A stretch of 64,000 nucleotides of DNA from Brasenia schreberi. Taxonomy: Eukaryota; Streptophyta; Magnoliopsida; Nymphaeales; Cabombaceae. Both the position numbers and the translations under genes were made by a program. The DNA is taken from assembly GCA_036023115.1 (NCBI GenBank), contig JAYKKT010000061.1:11254501-11318500 (forward strand), in the 5' to 3' direction. Shown here piece by piece: positions 59,346 through 64,000 of the stretch. The notes under the pieces are model-generated. The model saw nothing but the letters and a program-made list of their open reading frames with translations, made no database searches and was not told the DNA's origin. Numbering within the stretch: position 1 is the first letter of the stretch; every line of letters starts with the position of its first letter.

Positions 59346-59689
59346 CCAAAGTCTTTCAAGTTGAACAAAAAACAGCACTTGTTCCCTTGGCCAAGATCCT
59401 TGAAACAATAATGCCTCTAATCACCAGAGTTAGACCATTTCGAATCGAATCGGTGGGTCAATGGCTTTCTCTTAATGATTATGGGCCTACCTTTCATTCT
59501 TAAATTAGTTTCATATTTTTAATAAGTCATTTTCTTTTATTTAAAAATTGCCAGTTCAAGATTATTTGATCATGTTCAAGGAGGCTAATAACCCAAATAT
59601 CTTTCAAATTGTCCCGGTTCAAAATATCCGAGTCTGATTTGATCGCACTTAACTAACACTAAGTACGTCAACCTAAACAAAATCTAAAA

Positions 59690-59738
59690 CTAAGCCTTAT
59701 CCCATACTAAGAAGAGTCGGTTCGAGGGGTTCTTAGAC
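59690..59738 (-). repeat. RTE 3' tail fragment
   Basis: AACTAAGCCTTATCCCATACT then GAAGAGTCGG matches the plus-strand view of the RTE 3' end (AACTAAGCCTTTTCCCATACTAG...GGTCGG). Confidence 0.65.
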
Positions 59739-59968
59739 GCAATTGTTCTACATTTATCTCAAAAACAAAAGCAAGACCATGTTTTATCTTTTGAAGTCTT
59801 AATGCTAATAGTTACATGTATGAGAACTACCTTGCTTACCAGCTGTTATTACCATTAATTTATGCTTGGAAGCTTGTCTATATGATGGGTCTAAACTAAT
59901 GTTTCCCCTTTTAGGCTTTCAAGAGCTTGTCATGCACCTCTCGACTTTTTAGCATCAACATATATAAC

Positions 59969-60052
59969 GGGAGGTCAAAACCTTAGAACTCATGACCTTC
60001 AACTCGTGATGTGACCCCCTAACCAGGTGAGCTATTATTGTTAGTGCTAATC
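59969..60052 (-). mobile_element. SINE-like repeat, family 2
   Basis: On the minus strand AGCTCACCTGGTTAGGGG, then ACGAGTTGAAGGTCATGAG and a B-box-like GAGTTCTAAGG. Same order and spacing as 27389-27450 and 62160-62230. Confidence 0.65.
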
Positions 60053-60270
60053 AAGATCTTTTCAGTATATATGTTTGCATGTGCGTGTATGCATCTCGAG
60101 TTCCTTTAGTGAATAGCTGGAGCTAATCACATTGTCATATAAAAGGGTTCTGGAGTTAAAATATTTTCAAAACATAGCAACCAAAAGTTAATGTTCTTGT
60201 TTAACACAAAATAAAGTGTTCATGTTTAACAATGGTTTTTTGATAACTTAAAAATTATAAAAGTGTCGCA

Positions 60271-60397
60271 TCGAGAGCGTTAGCTCAACGGCAAAGAGCT
60301 CTGGTGTTGTAACTGCTGGTGGGGAGTTCGACTATGAGAGGGTGTATATGTGGGTATGGTGTTAGTCTTTCGGCCTCCTCTTGTAACAAAAAAAAAC
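60271..60397 (+). mobile_element. tRNA-derived SINE, family 1
   Basis: GAGCGTTAGCTCAACGGCA is the best-preserved A box of the family. GGGGAGTTCGACTATG is the B-box region. GTGTTAGTCTTTCGGCCTCC and an A run close the element. Confidence 0.85.
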
Positions 60398-60399
60398 TG

Positions 60400-60868
60400 T
60401 CAAAAGCCATATTTTACAAATCTAAGCGTCATATTCATGAAACTTGATTTTTATTACTGACATAAATTTGAATTTTGTGGCTGGTTTTGTGCTGTTTGAA
60501 AATTTTAACTTCTTTTTGTTGGATCATGATTACATTGCCAATAATTGCATCCACGTGAAATATGATTAATAGGATTGCACAAGCTTAAGTTCCAGGCCCA
60601 GGGAATACGTTGAAATGTCCTGATTTATCATGACATTTTTAAAGGGTAATAAGATATTAGGATACTACCTGTCAAAATGTTAATACTTTATCACACACAT
60701 ATACTTAGATCCACCAAACCTTTGAAAATACTTAGTCATACTCTATATTTTTTGGCATGAGTATGATTGAAAATTTTGAAGAAAATATAAATAACAACTT
60801 TATTTGTTCATATGCCAAAAGTGCAGTGAAAATATATGAGCACATAGTGTTAGAGGTATGTTAGATAG
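60400..60868. other. No gene recognised
   Basis: AT-rich and without a plausible reading frame. Confidence 0.5.
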
Positions 60869-60870
60869 AA

Positions 60871-60887
60871 TCTCTCTCTCTCTCTCT

Positions 60888-60938
<51 letters not shown>
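60871..60938. repeat. (CT)n(TA)n microsatellite
   Basis: CT run, then TA run, the left flank of the MITE-like element next to it. Confidence 0.97.
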
Positions 60939-60944
<6 letters not shown>

Positions 60945-61140
60945 AATAAATAAAGATATACATATATTATCACATGTTCACTCATTACTTTTTGGTAGTA
61001 TGACCATAATTTAACAAATATTTAAGATTTTCAAAAAAAGGATGAAAAATAATATTATTATACTCATGCTTTAAAAAATAATGTTTGAGCATGAGTGAAT
61101 CAAATCAATGGCGGACAAGATCTAATCTCACTATTATAAG
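60939..61140. mobile_element. Probable Micron-like MITE
   Basis: After the TA run: ATGTTCACTCATTACTTTTT and TAGTATGACCATAATTTAAC on the left; TTATACTCATGCTTTAAA, GAGCATGAGTGAATC and AGATCTAATCTCACTATTA on the right, an imperfect inverted arrangement like that at 12763-12949. No TA run on the right. Confidence 0.5.
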
Positions 61141-61144
61141 TAGT

Positions 61145-61655
61145 GGTAAATACTTAAACTTAAATTGTACTAAAATCTACTCAAACATTTCCACCGTTTG
61201 ATTAGGATGATCAATAGTAGGGATTTGAATTAAATAAAATATATATTTTACTCTTAACGCACCACATACATTAAATATATTTTGTTTTATCATCTCAACC
61301 ATTTATCTAAAAGACCAAAGTTTTGAGACAATGAAGTCAATTTGTGCATAGAGGACGTATACGCATACATACACGTGTGTGTATGGCGTTACATGTATTT
61401 GCATTTTTTGAATTCTTATACATAGGGGTGGATCGACATTAGGGCAGTTTTAGTTCATCTAAAAGTGTAGCACATGATTGAAGTCATCTACTAAGCGAAG
61501 AGTCTGAAATATAAACTGTGGCTATTCGTCTAAGCCTTCACCATACCCAAAACCACGGTTATAACTGTGGGCTATGCCATAAAGGCTGCATATGTTTTAT
61601 TTTCTTTCAAACAATTCTGACACCTTCGACCAATAATTTTTTTTAGGTCACTGTT
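61145..61655. other. No gene recognised
   Basis: 61160-61250 shows the ACCGTTTGATTAGGATGATCA phrase related to the minisatellite at 57257. Nothing coding. Confidence 0.45.
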
Positions 61656-61656
61656 T

Positions 61657-61749
61657 AATGCATGGCACATGATAGGGCTATGTGGAAACAAAGAATCTAT
61701 GTAGCCAACCCCGTCTAATATAGGAAAAGGCTTTGTTGTTGTTGTTGAT
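61657..61749 (+). repeat. RTE 3' tail fragment (93 bp)
   Basis: CATGGCACATGATAGGGC, ATGTGGAAACAAAGAATC, AGCCAACCCCGTCTAATA, AGGAAAAGGCTTTG and a GTT tail match the last 90 bp of the RTE copies, including the codons for the final [12 protein letters not shown] residues. Confidence 0.9.
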
Positions 61750-61802
61750 GATGCTCACTGTCTAATGCAGCGCTACTTAGCTCTATTTGACTGCATTCTA
61801 AC

Positions 61803-62012
61803 TAGACATGGCCCATTAGATCGGAACCTGAAATGGTAACCGAACTGATCCAATTTGTGTTTGGAACCCGTAATCATATTAAAAAAATACTGGAACCGGC
61901 AGTTTGGATCAGCTTTTGGTTTTGAAAAAGGTGAAGCCGAAACAGGGTGAGTCTCAGTTTGAAGTCCAGTTCCGGTTCCTGGCCCGGTTGGCTTAAGAAC
62001 TGGTCATGTCTA
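61803..62012. mobile_element. TAGACATG-ended AACCGG-rich MITE, 210 bp
   Basis: Ends TAGACATGGCC and GGTCATGTCTA are inverted with one mismatch. Interior words GAACCGGCAG, GGTTCCTGGCCCGGTTGG. Same type as 27485-27751. Target duplication not resolved. Confidence 0.72.
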
Positions 62013-62159
62013 ATGCCAATTATCTCAAACCATCTTAAACTCGACTCACTCTAATAATCCCGATTCATTATATTGTTTTTGTAAACTATACCTTAATTAG
62101 TTATTTAGATAAATTCTTTTTCTTTCCAATAAAAGTGAGTATGCCAAAGCCATATTCGT

Positions 62160-62230
62160 GTCTTGGGCATCGAACTCATGACCTTCAACTTGTGAGTCGA
62201 TTCCCCAGCGATGTGAGCTATTGCTCATTG
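62160..62230 (-). mobile_element. SINE-like repeat, family 2
   Basis: On the minus strand ACTCACAAGTTGAAGGTCAT then GAGTTCGATGCCCAAGAC, the best-kept B box of the family; the A-box side reads AGCTCACATCGCTGGGGAA. Confidence 0.7.
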
Positions 62231-62442
62231 TGCTATTTAGATCAAATCTAGTGTTGAAAATTGTCACTCGCATCCAAAAACAACCTGATTGTGCTGGGTG
62301 GTTTAGGTCTGATCTTAATCCAAAACCCATTGACATCCTTAGACATTGGTGTAAAGCAAGTCATCTCATAACCTATTTGTAACACAACCCAATGGATCAA
62401 ATTACAAGATTACGAGCTTGCTTAAAGGAAATTAATGGTGGA

Positions 62443-62554
62443 ATTTTTTTTATATACAAGAGGAGCACACAGCCTAACACATGCTCCATGAACCCTCTGG
62501 GAATCGAACTCCCCCCCCAACAACACAGTTGTCAATACGCTAACGCTCTGGTGC
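62443..62554 (-). mobile_element. tRNA-derived SINE, family 1, with 13-bp target duplication
   Basis: AATTAATGGTGGA stands on both sides (62430-62442 and 62555-62567). The minus strand reads AGCGTTAGCGTATTGACAAC, then GGAGTTCGATTCCCAGAGG, GTGTTAGGCTGTGTGC and a poly(A) seen as a T run at the left edge. 112 bp. Confidence 0.92.
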
Positions 62555-62631
62555 AATTAATGGTGGATTTTGATGTTGCATCGCTGGTATAAGGAGGGAG
62601 AGAGAGAGAACTGCTTTTCTGCAACTAATTC

Positions 62632-62687
62632 TGTACGTGATTATTTTAATCGGTAATAATGTACGTGATTATTTTAATCGGTAATAA
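62632..62687. repeat. Perfect 28-bp tandem duplication
   Basis: TGTACGTGATTATTTTAATC ... GGTAATAA repeated at once, both copies identical. It lies just upstream of the pyrimidine-rich leader at 62740. Confidence 0.95.
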
Positions 62688-62739
62688 TGGTTTGTTAAGA
62701 CTGGAGGAGCCTTTTGCTCTATTTTGAAAATGCCTAACG

Positions 62740-64000
62740 TCGCCAGCCCCTCCCTTTCCTCCCTTATTCTTTTCCTCTCTCTCTAAATTACGCACACAAC
62801 AACGACAATGAGAAGGATGCCCAGCTCATCCTTCCACCCAACCATCCATCCATCCATCCATCCTCTCCTTCTCTTTCTATCTCTCCCTTCTTCTCTCTCT
62901 CCCCGTCTCCCTCTCTTGATCCGTAAACCTTTGTTTGTCAAATTCGCAGTCTCTCTTTCTCTCTCTTGTTGACACCGCTATATTTTCCTCAATTCCCATT
63001 TTTTATATCAAAATCGGTGAGAAAAAGAAAGGTGGGCGTTGTGGGAGGATGAGCGCACCCACTATTTCATTTTTGCTCAAACTAGATCTAGTTGATCCTT
63101 GGATGCATCTGGGCGTCTTCTGATCTCCTCGACAGGCAAGTTTTCAATTGCAATTCTCATTGAATTCGATGCAATTCTGGTTTTTTAGGGAGAATTTGAT
63201 GTTATGGACTGTCTTGGAATCATTTCTGATATAAATTTCGATGCAAAACTAAATCATTAATTTTGGGTATTTGATTTCTGATCTGAAGGTGGGGAGGAGG
63301 CCTGGTTTATGCGAGCATCCGAGATTCTTTGATTGAACTGGAAGGAAAACAATCAGGTCTTGAGCCCTTCAAGGTCCTAGTTGGTTTTCTACTTCCGAGG
63401 TGAGATTATGCGCATTGTTTTTTCTGCATTTTGATTTGTTGAATTTTAGTCTCGTATGGAGTTTTTTCATATAATTGAGTTGTTCAAATTTGCCAAGTGG
63501 TTATATTTGATTAGCTGATGGTTTTCTGAGCATAATTTGAGGAAACGTCAGCCTTTTTGTTCTTAAGAAACCAATTGGATTAATTTGATGAAGAATTTCT
63601 TATTTTAAGTGACGGCTTCTAGCAGCTTCGCATCAGGTCTTGAGCCCTTCAAGGTCCTAGTTGGTTTTCTACTGCCGAGGTGAGATTATGCGCATTGTTT
63701 TTTCTGCATTTTGATTTGTTGAATTTTAGTCTCGTATGGAGCTTTTTCATATAATTGAGTTGTTCAAATTTGCCAAGTTGGTTATATTTGATTAGCTGAT
63801 GGTTTTCTGAGAATAATTTGAGGAAACGTCACCCTTTTTGTTCTTAAGAAACCAATTGGATTAATTTGATGAAGAATTTCTTATTTCAAGTGACGGCTTC
63901 TAGCAGCTTCGCATGATTCTTAATGTATTGGATTAAGTTCCTCTTTTACATGTACATTGTGGGGATTGTTATTCATTGATCACCATGATTGCTCACATCT
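62740..64000 (+). other. Probable 5' leader and first introns of a gene running off the right edge
   Basis: 62745-62930 is strongly CT-rich on the plus strand (TCTCTC, TTCCTC, CCATCCATCC), as plant 5' untranslated leaders often are. Exon-like segments seem to end in good splice donors: CTTCCGAG|GTGAGATT at 63400 and the duplicate CTGCCGAG|GTGAGATT at 63680; a possible acceptor ATCTGAAG| lies near 63288. A 62-codon frame at 62935-63123 has no motif and is probably not coding. No protein domain is visible, so the gene cannot be named. Confidence 0.45.
63352..63914 (+). repeat. 280-bp tandem duplication carrying a splice donor
   Basis: Copy 1 (63352-63632) and copy 2 (63633-63914) share ATCAGGTCTTGAGCCCTTC, the splice-donor phrase and AGCAGCTTCGCAT. 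They differ by a handful of substitutions and one base length change (CCAAGTGG versus CCAAGTTGG). Copy 2 joins directly after copy 1 at GCATCAGG. Confidence 0.95.

Noticed and set aside
62935..63123. 62-residue frame in the leader near the right edge
   Set aside because: Low-complexity start and no domain; more likely untranslated leader.

Overview
This is a transposon-rich stretch of a nuclear plant genome, almost certainly from a flowering plant. The evidence is two intact intron-containing plant genes (a WNK11-type kinase and a TK1-type thymidine kinase with an N-terminal leader), one small intronless gene, a decayed NPH3/BTB gene that keeps its intron positions, and plant-type Copia, hAT, RTE-LINE and SINE elements. 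Long CT, TA and CA microsatellites are frequent. The species cannot be fixed from sequence alone.

Layout. 1-3600: a minus-strand Copia element (A), cut by the window edge, has inserted into the 3' part of a plus-strand Copia (B). 5250-12330: a decayed hAT transposase gene split by a complete but dead Copia (C, 5603-10463) with two LTRs and an AGTAG target duplication. 12450-18950: microsatellite-flanked MITE-like elements, an unidentified decayed coding segment, an AACCGG-rich repeat and RTE LINE copy 1 (minus strand), which sits inside one of the MITE-like elements. 20100-23540: microsatellites, a small single-exon gene (22204-22596) and palindromic repeats. 23835-27154: RTE copy 2, full length, with a 19-bp target duplication. 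27400-34250: SINE, MITE and minisatellite sequence.

34266-36760: the WNK11-like gene with TATA box, upstream ORF, two exons and polyadenylation signal. 41271-43470: the NPH3/BTB pseudogene. 44185-50890: a 202-bp duplication, two SINEs and RTE copy 3. 51572-55329: the thymidine kinase gene (minus strand, four exons) with a three-copy tandem repeat upstream. 57100-62700: microsatellites, minisatellite, SINEs, RTE tails and a MITE. 62740-64000: probably the 5' leader of a plus-strand gene, with a 280-bp tandem duplication that carries a splice donor.

The genes look unrelated to each other. The clearest non-textbook signals are: a MITE-like family lodged in TA microsatellites, resembling the rice Micron family; a 110-125 bp tRNA-derived SINE family with two copies in 13-bp target duplications; a second SINE-like family; a TAGACATGGCC-ended MITE family; and the duplicated splice-donor segment at the right edge. 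No CRISPR array, operon or rRNA gene was seen, and no functional tRNA gene was recognised.
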